A stretch of 64,000 bases of DNA from Ciona intestinalis (GCF_000224145.3 NC_020172.2:4679961-4743960), one strand, 5' to 3'; shown: positions 1-11,666, counted from the stretch's first letter. A program made the numbers and translations. The notes: generated by a model not told the origin, from the sequence alone.

Positions 1-1
1 G

Positions 2-3000
2 ATATCAATGAATGCAGAAGCTCCCCTTGTGGTAATAATGCACGATGCATCAACACCCCAGGAAGCTTCACATGCAGATGCAACACTGGTTACACTGGAA
101 ACGGTCGTATTTGCCGAGGTAACATTAATTCCATGACAAATTAAATTGCAAACTATGTCATAATTTGTTTTATTTAAATAGGAGACTGACGATGCCATTT
201 AGGTGAAATATATTTTCTCTCTTTTACTATACAATTTGATGGACTTGATTTTTGTCTGTTATGTATTTCTAAGCACCTGATCCTAACTGGTATCTTTACA
301 CAAGGTTTGACCTGCTAAATGAGCACCGGCTCAGGGTTAGATTCACAGAATTCATTACATTGTCTCTTAAATATTTCAATACTAAAAAATACTTGTTTAC
401 AGTTCCATCGGATTTTAAAAGTTTTTAAAAACTGTTCTAATGTAAAATAAAACTGGTTTTAGACATTAATGAATGTGAAGCCCACCCTAATCCATGTGGA
501 GAAAATGCATTGTGTATTAACGGACTAGGCAGTTATCGTTGTATTTGTGCTCGAGGATTTTCAGGACCTCTTTGCACAGGTTAATTCTTTGTAAGCTTAC
601 GTTGCATCGCTTATGCTGAAATTGCATTGCATCGTTGTTGGTAAAAATTTGGTGCTTCGCTTTCCGCTCAAAATTAATGTGCACATGCTTAAATATAAAG
701 TATGTATCTGTAACCAGCGCCGGACATTTAGTAATATAATATAAATAAAACATATTTTTTGGTCAAATTTTCAAAAAAAACACAAATTTTACTAAAAAAA
801 TATTTTGCCCTGCAAGACTTTCTGAAAACCCACCTTATGATGGTTGCATTACTACCACAGCCCATATGGGTAAAGTAAGGTTTCAATATATGCTAATTAT
901 CATTTTGTTCACACAGATGTTAATGAATGTGCAGCTATAAGACCCCCATGCAGTCCTAATGCTGACTGCACCAACACCCCAGGTAGTTTCACATGCCAAT
1001 GCAAATCGGGCTACACTGGAAATGGTTTAGTTTGCCGGGGTAAGTTTCAACATTTAAACCTTTTAATAGATATACCACGCTAACCTTATGTATCAATTTT
1101 TTGGGGAAAAAATTGTAATGTTTTCTTGTATTACTTTGATACTTTTTTTTATTTGAAAATTTTACAACTATTTTGATAATTTGTTTGGTTTTTATTAGAA
1201 AGGTGTCTAATAAACAGTTTTTATTGCTAAACTTAGTTACTAGTTAAAGTTACAATTATTTAAAATTTATTGGCCAATTTTAGAATTATACAATTATTAT
1301 TTATTCACCCACAAATAGAGTAAAAGACTAGCTCATAAAAACACTTTGGGAGTCGTAAGAATATGGTTATATAAATCTAAAATTATTCTTTGTTTACTTC
1401 CAAATGGGACAATAAGATAAAATGAAAACATGCACCATCTTACCCCAACCTACTATATATTTAACAGACATTAATGAATGTTTGAGACCAAACGTATGTG
1501 GTCCTGCTAGCCACAACAAGCGATGTGTGAATACAGCTGGAAGCTTCAGATGTGTCTGCAGGAACGGGTACAGAGCACAAGGAAGCAGATGCGTTGGTAG
1601 GCCTTGGATTTTACTGAGTGTTGGGTTTTGTTTCATACACATCGTGCACGCTTACCAGTTACCACAAAGCACAAATGCAATTTAGTGGGTGCTAAAACAA
1701 CGCATAAGTGACTACTGGTGACTGGTGTATGAAATGGAGCAATTGCCATTAAGTGTCTGTTGGGCTATTGAGCCAACTCTGGCCTAAATTCCAAGTCTTC
1801 GATAAGGACTTACTCGGATAGAATACTTAAGTGTGTAAGTCTATTAAAAAGGCTGGTGGAAAGTGTTAGAGGTTGGTAGTTAGGGTTTATTAGTTCGGGT
1901 TTAGTGGCTAGCAGATAATGTAGGGAGAGAAATATTTATTGGCACCAAGATTTTACTTTATTTTTGTGCAGATATCAATGAATGCAGAAGCTCCCCTTGT
2001 GGTAATAATGCACGATGCATCAACACCCCAGGAAGCTTCACATGCAGATGCAACACTGGTTACACTGGAAATGGTCTTATTTGCCGAGGTAACATTAATT
2101 CCATGACAAATTAAATTGCAAACTTTCTCATAATTTAATTTTATTTAAATAGGAGACTGACGATGCCATCTAGGTGAAATATATTTTTTCTTTTTTTAAA
2201 TTTTTACTATACAATTTGATGGACTTGATTTCTGTATGTTATGTATTTCTAAGCACCTGATCCTAACTGGTATCTTTACACAAGGTTTGACCTGCTAAAT
2301 GAGCACCGGCTCAGGGTTAGATTCACAGAATTCATTACATTGTTTCTTAAATATTCCAATACTAAAAAATACTTGTTTACAGTTCCATCGGATTTTAAAA
2401 GTTTTTAAAAACTGTTCTAATGTAAAATAAAACTGGTTTTAGACATTAATGAATGTGAGGCCCACCCTAATCCATGTGGAGAAAATGCATTGTGTATTAA
2501 CGGACTAGGCAGTTATCGTTGTATTTGTGCTCGAGGATTTTCAGGACCTCTTTGCACAGGTTAATTCTTTGTAAGCTTACGTTGCATCGCTTATGCTGAA
2601 ATTGCATTGCATCGTAAAAATTTGGTGCTTCGCTTTCTGCTCAAAATTAATGCGCACATGCTTAAATATAAAGTATGGATCTGTAACCAGCACCGGACAT
2701 TTAGTAATATAATATAAATAAAAACATATTTTTTGGCCAAATTTCACAACACATTTTACTAAAAAAATATTTTGCCCTGCAAGACTTTCTGAAAACCCAC
2801 CTTATGTAAGTGTAAGAAAACCCACCTTATGATAGTTGCACTACTACCACAACCCATATGCGTAAAGTAAGGCATTAAGATATGCTAATTATCATTTTAT
2901 TCACACAGATTTTAATGAATGTGCAGCTATAAGACCCCCATGCAGTCCTAATGCTGACTGCACCAACACCCCAGGTAGTTTCACATGCCAATGCAAACCG

Positions 3001-6000
3001 GGCTACACTGGAAATGGTTTAGTTTGCCGGGGTAAGTTTCAACATTTAAACCTTTTAATAGATATACCTTTTGTATACTTCTTTGGGAAAAAAAAAATCG
3101 TATTATTTTATTACATTTTTTTTAATTGATAATTTTACTATTATTTTGATCATTTTGTTTACTCTTTCAAATATTTTTGTATTATTTTGATAAATATTTT
3201 GTATTTTTTTTAAAAAAATTTGCATTTTTTAATAGATATTAATGAATGTTCGCGACCAAATGCCTGTCCCCACAACCAGCGATGCGTCAATACACCAGGA
3301 GGCTTCAACTGTGTGTGTGCAATTGGCTACAGAAAAGTCAGAGGCAATTGTGTTGGTGAGTTTTTGATTTTACCAAAAAGATTACATTATATATTTGCAC
3401 AATTTTTTTGATTTTTGTTAATTGTAATAAAAAATTTTTTATGTGGATAGTTCGTGGTTATTGTGATAATTTTTGTGTTTTATTTGTGATAACGGGAAAA
3501 TAACTGCATTTTTAAATATGTAAACATTTTTTAGCTTTAAATTTAAAGTGGTTTCTGTGTAATATGCAAGTTATAGGGTGCTGTTAGTAATGTTGAGTTT
3601 TATTATTTCAGACATCAATGAATGCCGTGCCTCAAGACGTCCATGTGACCTAAACGCTTCATGCCAAAACACCCCTGGAAGCTTCACATGCACCTGTAAT
3701 ACTGGTTACACTGGTAACGGTTTGACTTGTGGTAAGTGTGTATTAACACTCAATATGAATTTCTATTCTTTATCTATATATATATATGGGTGAGGTCTGT
3801 GAATTTAGGGCAGATTTGGCCCATTATCCAAAACCCTTGTGCGTCCGAAAATGATGAGCGTGCAATAGTGAAGTAAAATCCTTATCCAAGTTACGACTCC
3901 AGTGTCCGAGCCAAATCCCATTTTCTGCTAAAAAGTGTCTGTTTACAGCAAAAATAATAAGTTAAATAAGTTGGTTTCTGCTTCTAACTTTTTCAAAAAA
4001 GTGTCGGAAATTTATTTTTTTATTTTTTCATTTCAGCTGATATTAATGAATGCAACAACCCACGTGCTTGCCACCCTCAGGCCACTTGTGCCAACACACC
4101 AGGTAGCTACACCTGCAATTGCAATCGGGGCTATACTGGAAATGGAAGAGTATGTTTACGTAAGTAATTCTATTTTCTGTGGCTTTTAACGGCTCATTTG
4201 GTATGCAAAAAAATGTACTGCTTTTTAAAAATGAAAGTCAGAAATACTCTTAATATTTGTATACCAGATGAGCCACTAAAAGATTTATTATGTATGTTGT
4301 TTTCATATCTCTATGATATAAAACTTATTTCTGGTATGAAAACTAGGTCTATTTCAAACATTTCGTCTGCCATACGACGAAACTCCATTTGGGAATGTAA
4401 CGCAACAATACAACGCAAACGAAAACTGCAAATTTTATTTTATACAACTTTTACTAAATTTTTTATTTTTAACCTTTATTAATATTTTAAATTTGCAGCT
4501 GTGAACCCATGCAGCCCAAGTCCATGCGGATCAAATGCAATTTGCCGAGCCGTGAATTATCGCCCAGTATGCACATGCAAACCTGGCTTCACTGGTAATC
4601 CGCTTGTTGGCTGCACAGGTAATGTTTAAATATTTGTTAATATATTCGTATAGATTTCTTTTATGTGTTAAATCACAAGGTGTATGAAACAGAACGACTG
4701 ATGTTGCATCGCCAGATGGCGATAATTAAGTTACTTTTATTCATAACCCTAGATACGCAGTTTTCTTTCATAATACATTTCAGTTTTAACCTTTTACTAA
4801 TAATACATTCATAATACACATTTCAGCTAATATTGATACAATGACTGCTTGCCCCCCGTGAAGATAAATAAGTTACAAATAGTTTGTTAATTTTAGCTAT
4901 TAATCCATGCCGACCTAATCCATGTGGCGCAAATGCTGTTTGCCGAAGTGTGAATTACCGACCAGTATGTACCTGCAGACCTGGTTACACTGGCAACCCA
5001 TTGACTGGCTGTGAAGGTGGGACTATAATTCACTTCATGTTATCAACAATTTCTTATTAATATTTTATTATGCCCAACAGTGCAGTCAGGTGGTTCAGGG
5101 GTCACAGCCCTCTTTTTAAAAAATAATATTTAAAAAAAAAAATTTAAAAGAAATTTGGGGGGAACTTTCTTATTTTATTTCTGTCTGTTCCACTGCCTAT
5201 GCCTTTTTCCTCTAGTCTCGCTTGATAAATAAAAATTTTAGAAGATACTAAACTAATAAAATTATTTGTAGATATCAATGAATGCCATGCATCACAAAGC
5301 CCATGCCACAGTGCGGCTACTTGCACCAACACCATAGGAAGTTACACTTGTGATTGTAACACTGGTTATAGTGGAAATGGATTCAGATGCTTCAGTAAGT
5401 CAATTTATTTGTTAAACCGTTTTTGAGGATATACGGCAACCTCACTTTACTTATATATACAAGCACACTATATTTGTATTATTCTATTTGATGAAGACAA
5501 CCAGAATCGGACTTCAAAACGTCAGTTACATATGTTGTATACTTGTGATTTGCCACTTCCGATAAGAATTTAATTGTTGTTTGGTGTTCTATTCAGGTGG
5601 TCTTGGTAGAGTAAAATAAAACTTATAGTTGTACATATGGTTTGGTAGTAAATATGTTTTTTATCCATGTTCTTGCAGACATCAACGAATGTGCTCGTCA
5701 CCCTGCCCCCTGCCATAGCCACGCCATCTGCACAGACACAGCTGGAAGTTTCAACTGTAGATGTGAAGAGGGTTACAGTGGAGATGGATTTACCTGTGTC
5801 CGCGATCGTAAGTTTTTTAAATGAATTTATATATATAGTAGTAGTACTGTGAGGTAGGATGGGATACCGTTAGCACCTAAACCCCATGTTTCCTGATCGT
5901 GTTTTGAACAATTAACAACATTCTTTTAGGGTTTATTTATAAAAAAAAACATTTTTTTTCCAAAAAAAAAGACCTAAAATATTTTTTTAACATATTACTA

Positions 6001-7234
6001 TATGCCAGGTGTAACATGCCCACAACCATCGCTTGCCCCTCCCCTTATTGTACTTTCTGCACAACGTGATTATTTCCCCGGCCATGTTTTGAGTATTGGC
6101 TGCCCACCAAACTACACTATTGTTCACCCGCCAAATAACCCATACCGATGTAATGCTGGGGGTAACTGGGTTGGCAGACTTCCAACTTGCCAGGGTAAAA
6201 AAATGCATCAATACTTTCTCAAGATTTCACTTTAAAGGGCCCATATATATACCTTTTTCATGTGTTTTTTTATTTTAAAACGCTTTCTGATTTTTACTCC
6301 AAAACGTTATGTCTTTTAAAAGGATCTAATGCTATGAAAATGTAACAGAAAAAAAACGTTAAACATTTAACAACGCTGTATGGGATTCGTGAGGGTAGGG
6401 TTTTATAATATTTTGAAAGTTTTTTATTTACTACCAAATGGAACGAGAAAATAAAATGAAATAGTGTCCCATCTTCCCCCACCCTACTATATATATATTT
6501 TACCTAAATGGTTTCTTCAATCTCTATTATTTATTACAGTTATTTCTCTTTTCAAAACTAATGTTGTACATTTCTACAGACACGCCCGCCCACCCATCTT
6601 GTCGTGGATATTGTAACCGCAATGTGCCTTCACATTACGACTGCGAGTGTAGATCAAGCTGTTACCGATACCACAACTGTTGCCATGACTACCGTGACAT
6701 TTGCAGTAAGTTTCAAGTTTTATTATTTTGACCGAACTTTTTCAATATTTTCTATAATACATTGAAGCAAAAATAGAAAGCTACTACACAGAGTCTGGTT
6801 ACTTCTGCTGCTAGGCATAATGTAATCTTTTAGCGGTGTAAAACGCAGTGTATTTCATCTGGTGTAAAATCTCAGCTGGTGTAAAACGCAGTGTATTTCA
6901 TCTGGTGTAAAATCTCAGCTGGTGTAAAACGCAGTGTATTTCATCTGGTGTAAAATCTCAGCTGGTGTAAAACGCAGTGTATTTCATCTGGTGTAAAATC
7001 TCAGCTGGTGTAAAACGCAGTGTATTTCATCTGGTGTAAAATCTCAGCTGGTGTAAAACGCAGTGTATTTCATCTGGTGTAAAACGCAGTGTATTTTCGA
7101 CGTTCTATCTTTATACACCTATATTGTATAAGCTAATAGAACTATAAGCATAGCTTGTAAAGGTGTGATAATACTGAATAGATGTATTGTACATTGTGTT
7201 TATTTTAATTGCTATTTTCTACTTTACAGCTTAA
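2..7234 (+). CDS. EGF-repeat, sushi and somatomedin-B extracellular protein (3' part of gene)
   Basis: The gene runs in from the left edge; about 670 residues are visible. Exons read as 2-118, 463-579, 917-1039, 1468-1596, 1972-2088, 2443-2559, 2909-3031, 3236-3355, 3612-3731, 4037-4159, 4499-4618, 4897-5016, 5272-5394, 5679-5807, 6009-6194, 6580-6705 and 7230-7234. All junctions are phase 1, so exons are symmetrical and can be duplicated or skipped in frame. Twelve exons encode calcium-binding EGF domains starting DINEC or DVNEC. Most have the C-x-N-x4-F/Y-x-C hydroxylation pattern ([10 protein letters not shown]). Exons 4499-4618 and 4897-5016 are a different EGF type (NPC...PCG.NA.C, ending GNPL.GC) like those of insect dumpy. 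6009-6194 is a four-cysteine sushi/CCP domain. 6580-6705 has the eight-cysteine somatomedin-B spacing (CRGYC, CEC, C, CC, C). The last exon adds two bases of a Thr codon and then the stop. No membrane segment is seen, so a secreted matrix or plasma protein is likely. The ligand is unknown. Confidence 0.88.
1389..1459 (-). mobile_element. MITE (TAGGGTGGGGGAAGATGGGA family), half copy
   Basis: Only the half ending in CTTACCCCAACCTACTATAT is present. It lies directly upstream of the acceptor of the EGF exon at 1468. For this family I call plus the orientation that reads GGTAGTAAACAAAGAA. Confidence 0.75.
1830..1948. mobile_element. Second MITE-like family (GAAGAATCC ends), partial
   Basis: It contains GGCTGGTGGAAAGTGTTAGA, GGTTGGTAGTTAGGG and a TTATTGGCACCA end. 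Confidence 0.55.
5836..5928 (-). mobile_element. MITE half copy
   Basis: It carries GTAGGATGGGATACCGTTAG and the CCTGATCGTGTTTTGAACAA core, in the intron before the sushi exon. Confidence 0.65.
6355..6490 (-). mobile_element. MITE, 5'-truncated
   Basis: It has the TTTACTACCAAATGGAACGA core and a full right end (GTCCCATCTTCCCCCACCCT). Confidence 0.8.
6834..7094. repeat. 43-bp minisatellite in the last intron of the EGF/SMB gene
   Basis: About six direct copies of a 43-bp unit containing GGTGTAAAACGCAGTG and CTGGTGTAAAATCTCAGCT lie in tandem. The duplicated copy of this intron (8170-8220) holds only about one unit, so the array length varies between the two copies. Confidence 0.85.
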
Positions 7235-7291
7235 AGAGACACTACAGAATGGATTGGTGTTGTGATTCGTAGTTGTAGTGATTGTATTCCA

Positions 7292-7297
7292 AATAAA
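7292..7297 (+). promoter_or_regulatory. Polyadenylation signal of the EGF/sushi/SMB gene
   Basis: AATAAA lies 58 bases after the stop codon, giving a short 3' UTR. The same signal recurs in the duplicated copy near 8432. Confidence 0.7.
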
Positions 7298-7486
7298 ATA
7301 TAACCATGCATACATAAAACTTGGTATTTGTGATTCTTATGCTGTGAGGTTTTGCTTAGATATCTTTATCAGTGAAAGTTATTTGGAATTCGAATTTGCT
7401 TCGGCATAAAACACGGATCAAAATAATTCGGCATAATATGTTTTATAACCGTTTTCGTTATGAAATATTACGGAAGGGGAGGCATA

Positions 7487-7630
7487 CACAGTGGGGAACA
7501 TGGGATACCTTTATCTCAATTTTTTAACCCCATTTGTTAGTAAACAAAGAACTTTCAAAGAATTATAAAACCGTATCATCACGACCCCTACTGACCGTTG
7601 TTAGTTATTTAAAACACGATCAGGATATTT
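7487..7630 (+). mobile_element. MITE, 3'-truncated (also at 8627-8769 in the duplicated segment)
   Basis: It reads GGGGAACATGGGATACCTTT to the GATCAGGATATTTAGATATT core. The right end is absent. Confidence 0.75.
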
Positions 7631-7665
7631 AGATATTAATAAGTTGAGAGCCATGACAGAAAAAA

Positions 7666-7800
7666 TGTCATCACAAAGTTACATACGTGGTTACTCCTGG
7701 CACGAGGTGCATGGAACAGGTCACCCATGTTATTACAACTGTCATTTTTCGCCCGCCACGCCAAGTTACAAGTTACTTGCTTGTGACAATCGCTCCAACC
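7666..7800 (+). repeat. SINE 3'-body fragment downstream of the SMB exon
   Basis: It carries the SINE body seen elsewhere in the window (AAGTTACATACGTGGTTACT, GGCACGAGGTG, GTTATTACAACTGTC). No tRNA-like head is present here. The same piece recurs at 8805-8940 in the duplicated segment. Confidence 0.6.
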
Positions 7801-7869
7801 AACTAGTATACCGTTGTAGCTTTAGTTCTTGGTAAAATTCATGGTGTGCACTGAACCGTGTTAGGATTT

Positions 7870-7919
7870 NNNNNNNNNNNNNNNNNNNNNNNNNNNNNNN
7901 NNNNNNNNNNNNNNNNNNN
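7870..7919. other. Assembly gap (50 N)
   Basis: A run of exactly 50 N sits where the left copy of a duplicated segment stops and the right copy begins. 50 is a conventional unknown-size gap. Confidence 0.95.
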
Positions 7920-9007
7920 ACGCCCGCCCACCCATCTTGTCGTGGATATTGTAACCGCAATGTGCCTTCACATTACGACTGCGAGTGTAGATCAAGCTGC
8001 TACCGATACCACAACTGTTGCCATGACTACCGTGACATTTGCAGTAAGTTTTAAGTTTTATTATTTTGACCGAACTTTTTCAATATTTTCTATAATACAT
8101 TGAAGCAAAAATAGAAAGCTACTACACAGAGTCTGGTTACTTCTGCTGCTAGGCATAATGTAATCTTTTAGCGGTGTAAAACGCAGTGTATTTCATCTGG
8201 TGTAAAACGCAGTGTATTTTCGACGTTCTATCTTTATACACCTATATTGTATAAGCTAATAGAACTATAAGCTTAGCTTGTAAAGGTGTGGTAGTGACGT
8301 ATGCGTTTAGTACTGAATAGATGTATTGTACATTGTGTTTATTTCAATTGCTATTTTCTACTTTACAGCTTAAAGAGACACTACAGAATGGATTGGTGTT
8401 GTGATTCGTAGTTGTAGTGATTGTATTCCAAATAAAATATAACCATGCATACATAAAACTTGGTATTTGTGATTCTTATGCTGTGAGGTTTTGCTTAGAT
8501 ATCTTTATCAGTGAAAGTTATTTGGAATTCGAATTTGCTTCGGCATAAAACACGGATCAAAATAATTCGGCATAATATGTTTTATAACCGTTTTCGTTAT
8601 GAAATATTACGGAAGGGGAGGCATACACAGTGGGGAACATGGGATACCTTTATCTCAATTTTTTAACCCCATTTGTTAGTAAACAAAGAACTTTCAAAGA
8701 ATTATAAAACCGTATCATCACGACCCCTACTGACCGTTGTTAGTTATTTAAAACACGATCAGGATATTTAGATATTAATAAGTTGAGAGCCATGACAGAA
8801 AAAATGTCATCACAAAGTTACATACGTGGTTACTCCTGGCACGAGGTGCATGGAACAGGTCACCCATGTTATTACAACTGTCATTTTTCGCCCGCCACGC
8901 CAAGTTACAAGTTACTTGCTTGTGACAATCGCTCCAACCAACTAGTATACCGTTGTAGCTTTAGTTCTTGGTAAAATTCATGGTGTGCACTGAACCGTGT
9001 TAGGATT
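7920..9007 (+). other. Second copy of the 3' end of the EGF/sushi/SMB gene, probably uncollapsed contig overlap
   Basis: The segment repeats 6581-7869 almost exactly: SMB exon (7920-8044), its donor, a shortened minisatellite, the last exon with stop, polyadenylation signal, MITE fragment and SINE fragment. The copies differ by a few substitutions, by minisatellite length, and by a short insertion near 8290. The first copy ends at the gap within a few bases of where the second reaches new sequence at about 9008. Two overlapping contig ends from different haplotypes explain this best. A real tandem duplication is the alternative. Confidence 0.75.
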
Positions 9008-9457
9008 TTGTGATAAAATTATTGCTTTTTACCTTTTTCGCTCGTTGATTACAAATTGATTAGTTCCGACATTTTACCCTAAAAGCAAGATCGCTTGCCG
9101 CGTAGTTTAGTGGCCGCATTTTAGGCAGAAGATTACTAAATGCCTGACTGAGTAGCAGCCGGTTTCAGTTATATTGAATATAAAATAATATTGTGTAGTT
9201 AGAATCAAGGAATAGTTTGTTATAGATTCTTGATGACAGTGCCTGAGCACTTACGTCCGGCTAAAAATGGCAGTGCTTGAGCACTCAAGTCCGGCTAAAA
9301 TAGTTTAACATAGCAAAGTCCATCCGTTTATTTTACCTTGCAAAAAGTTTAAGTATTCGTTACGTAACAGCGCATCGATTAAAAGCGAAGGCAATAAATG
9401 GGGTAATTACATGTTACTTAGAATTCTATATTTAGGGCGGTTGTGTTAGTTTAAATA
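9008..9457. other. Intergenic, short direct repeat
   Basis: No gene is seen. At 9236-9300 a 30-odd-base unit (CAGTGCCTGAGCACTTACGT, then CCGGCTAAAA) occurs twice in tandem. A weak tRNA-like A-box stretch occurs near 9095-9115 without a convincing partner arm. Confidence 0.5.
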
Positions 9458-10192
9458 TTAAAGAGTTTTTCTGGTCGGCCTGCGGGTATATTGTTCCAAT
9501 AACCGGTCAGCAATTTCCGCTACTGTTTCAAGATCGCAATCTTTTCGCTTCGCCACAAACCGTCGAACTTCTAGAGGTAGAGCACCGAGCAGTTTCGCCT
9601 CTACCAAATTCTTCATCGGCTGACTGGGATTTTCGTAATAATTCGCCAAATATAAAAGCTCACCTAAAAGAGCTTTAGCCGATCGATTACCAAGACGATG
9701 TCTCTGCATAAGTCTATTCACGCGGTCGTCATCCGTTATTTCAAACTTTTCAATTAGTTCCGATTTTAGAGTTTCATACGACTTCTCGTCTGGTTCATTA
9801 TGAACTGCAGTTGGTGCTTGGATGGCCTGCCACGGTTCCAATGCAGAAAGCGCATGCAGATATTTTTCGACTGGGTCTACAACTCCAAAACGCACGAAAC
9901 ATGTTTCAATTACGCGAAACCACTGAATCGGTCGCTGGTCCCAAAATTTCGGCAGTTTAATTTCAGAGCTAGCAGCCCTCTTCTTGTTTTGCATGCCTTC
10001 GCCGCGATATTTTGTAACTTGCCTGTTATTCATAGCGCATTGGGCAACGTCGGCGAACTGATATATAAACAAATGGAGTTGATAATCAACGAGCGACTTT
10101 GGCCACGGACCAGCGGAAATTAGTCTTAATTCATGCATAATTTCAATGCTGTTTTTCGAAAAGATATTTTTGTACAGTGTTATGTTAGCCAC
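9458..10192 (-). mobile_element. Fossil Ty3/gypsy-like retroelement Gag fragment
   Basis: A 244-codon open frame encodes a Gag-type capsid region. It has the characteristic KLPKFWDQRPIQWF start followed by the helical segment with ETLKSELIEKF, the RLMQ...LG...A..LL pattern and FVAKRKDCDLETVAEIADRL. This architecture is typical of Ty3/gypsy-family Gag in animals. No zinc knuckle, pol region or flanking LTRs were recognised next to it, so it looks like a fragment. Age cannot be estimated without other copies. Confidence 0.7.
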
Positions 10193-10288
10193 AGCAAGCC
10201 CGGGTAATTGTACTTGTACACTAATAATTTCTAATCTTTACTGTCTAAAACTAGCGGTTTCTAAAACCATGTTACTGTATACCTCCTT

Positions 10289-10459
10289 TATAATAGGGTG
10301 GGATGGGTATTTTATTTTTCATTCTATTTTCTCGTCCTATTTAGTAGCATTAAAAAAAATGTCCTTACTCCTATAGACCGTTGTTAATTGTTTAAATCAC
10401 GATCTGGACATTGGATATTATGTGCTACAGGTGTCCCATCTTCCCCCACCCTACTATAA
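10289..10459 (+). mobile_element. MITE, near full length
   Basis: Both termini are present (TATAATAGGGTGGGATGGG and TCTTCCCCCACCCTACTATA). Confidence 0.85.
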
Positions 10460-10859
10460 TGCTCTCTCAATTTTAAGAAAAAATCCACAATAACATTTAA
10501 TTCCGATACAATGTAATCAACATTTTGAACTCATAAAATACACAAGAAAATTCCAGGGTCACCATTTGAAAGTGTTTTCAGAGAGACATACAAAGAACAG
10601 CTGTAAGAAATATGGAAAGTTAATCACCGTATTGCCAAGTTCTGCCCAATATTTTGCCTACGGTATTATCAAACTTAGGTTAATATTTTTGTACATATAT
10701 TATATGCTTTACACAACTAAGATAGTTCACATATTTTACCTAAGATATTCTTAAACTTGTAAGTTGGAAGTTAATTTCATTATACTTATATGCACGAAAT
10801 AGTTTGTACACTCAAGATTAAGCGTTCTTTAGGCAAAGAATGTATTGCAGGTAATTTCA

Positions 10860-10865
10860 TTTATT
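10860..10865 (-). promoter_or_regulatory. Candidate polyadenylation signal of COX6C
   Basis: AATAAA on the minus strand lies about 130 bases past the COX6C stop codon. Confidence 0.45.
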
Positions 10866-10994
10866 TTTGTATATATAAATTTAACAGGCAATATAAATTT
10901 AGAACATTCTTTTTTTAAATCGCGTTTTTAAGCAACACATAAAATTTTGTACCAAGGACTTTTCCTATTATAAACAAACTTACAGGAAATGAAA

Positions 10995-11666
10995 CTACTC
11001 TTGCCAGGAGGCCTTTACACTTTTAAATGCTCCGTATTCTTTTATTTCTTCAAACATTGCATCGGGATCCAAATTTTTCATGTAAGTATCAATCTTGGCC
11101 TTGCGCCGGAAGAAAGTGGCGTACTGGAAATGATTAGATTGGTATAAGTTACTGAAAAATATGGTTATATGTAATAGCTAATAGGAATAAAGGTATGGCT
11201 TTATTTAATTTGTTAACTGTAACGGTTTACATCATATGACCTTTCTTTAGTAAGGTTTATTATCATTTTATAACCTAAGTCTATAACAGTACAACAACGC
11301 CAACTATGGTAGTAGCATTTACATTAAAGTGTAAGTGCTAACTCAGAAATAGTGCGAGATCAGTAAAAATATAAAAAAATAGGAAGTGGAGAATCCTCCT
11401 GTACTTTACACATTAGGCTTGTGGAAAGTGTTAGAGGTTGGTAGTTAGGGTTGAGCAAATAATAGAGAGAAATTTTTCACTAGCACCAATAAACTTCTTA
11501 CTCTTACCATGGTGACACCGTACACACCAAGACACACGGCAACGCTTGGTAGAACGCTTGCTCTTACACTTTTCAGCAAAGCACCTTTCATGCCATCTGG
11601 CTTAGCAAGTGGTCCATTCGCCAAGGCGGGATATTTTCCAACTGCTGTTGTAATTGGGTTCGACAT
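10995..11666 (-). CDS. COX6C: Cytochrome c oxidase subunit 6C
   Basis: Two exons on the minus strand, 11666-11508 and 11123-10995, are joined in phase 0 by a GTAAGA...TTTCCAG intron. They give a 95-residue protein, slightly longer than the roughly 75 residues of vertebrate COX6C. The family hallmarks are a single N-proximal membrane helix (about residues 32-53, VRASVLPSVAVCLGVYGVTM), then a basic stretch and the C-terminal half with RRKAKIDTYMKN, MFEEIKEYGAFKSVK. The last segment corresponds to FEEMRKAGIFQSVK in mammals. It is a nuclear-encoded, inner-membrane accessory subunit of respiratory complex IV. The N-terminal 25 residues are an extension without clear counterpart. It is divergent from the TBP-like gene starting about 2 kb to the right. 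Confidence 0.88.
11355..11490. mobile_element. Second MITE-like family, copy near the COX6C intron
   Basis: GTGGAGAATCCTCCTGTACT to AAATTTTTCACTAGCACCA, within the COX6C intron. Confidence 0.6.

Larger units (their letters stand above)
1..3040 (+). repeat. Tandem duplication of a four-exon EGF block
   Basis: Positions 1-1045 and 1971-3037 are nearly identical through both exons and introns, differing by scattered substitutions and small indels. The first three exons of each block match almost base for base. The fourth exons (1468 and 3236) are clearly homologous but diverged. Either the duplication is recent over the first kilobase, or that part has been homogenised by gene conversion. Confidence 0.85.
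10193..10994. other. Intergenic, AT-rich, one MITE
   Basis: It holds the MITE at 10289-10459 and the 3' UTR of COX6C. Nothing else is supported. Confidence 0.5.

Noticed and set aside
6834-7094. CRISPR-like array
   Set aside because: The 43-bp repeats are contiguous with no unique spacers, and the genome is eukaryotic.
7644-7835. 63-codon frame repeated identically at 8783-8974
   Set aside because: It lies in MITE and SINE sequence. The repetition comes from the duplicated segment, not from a gene family.
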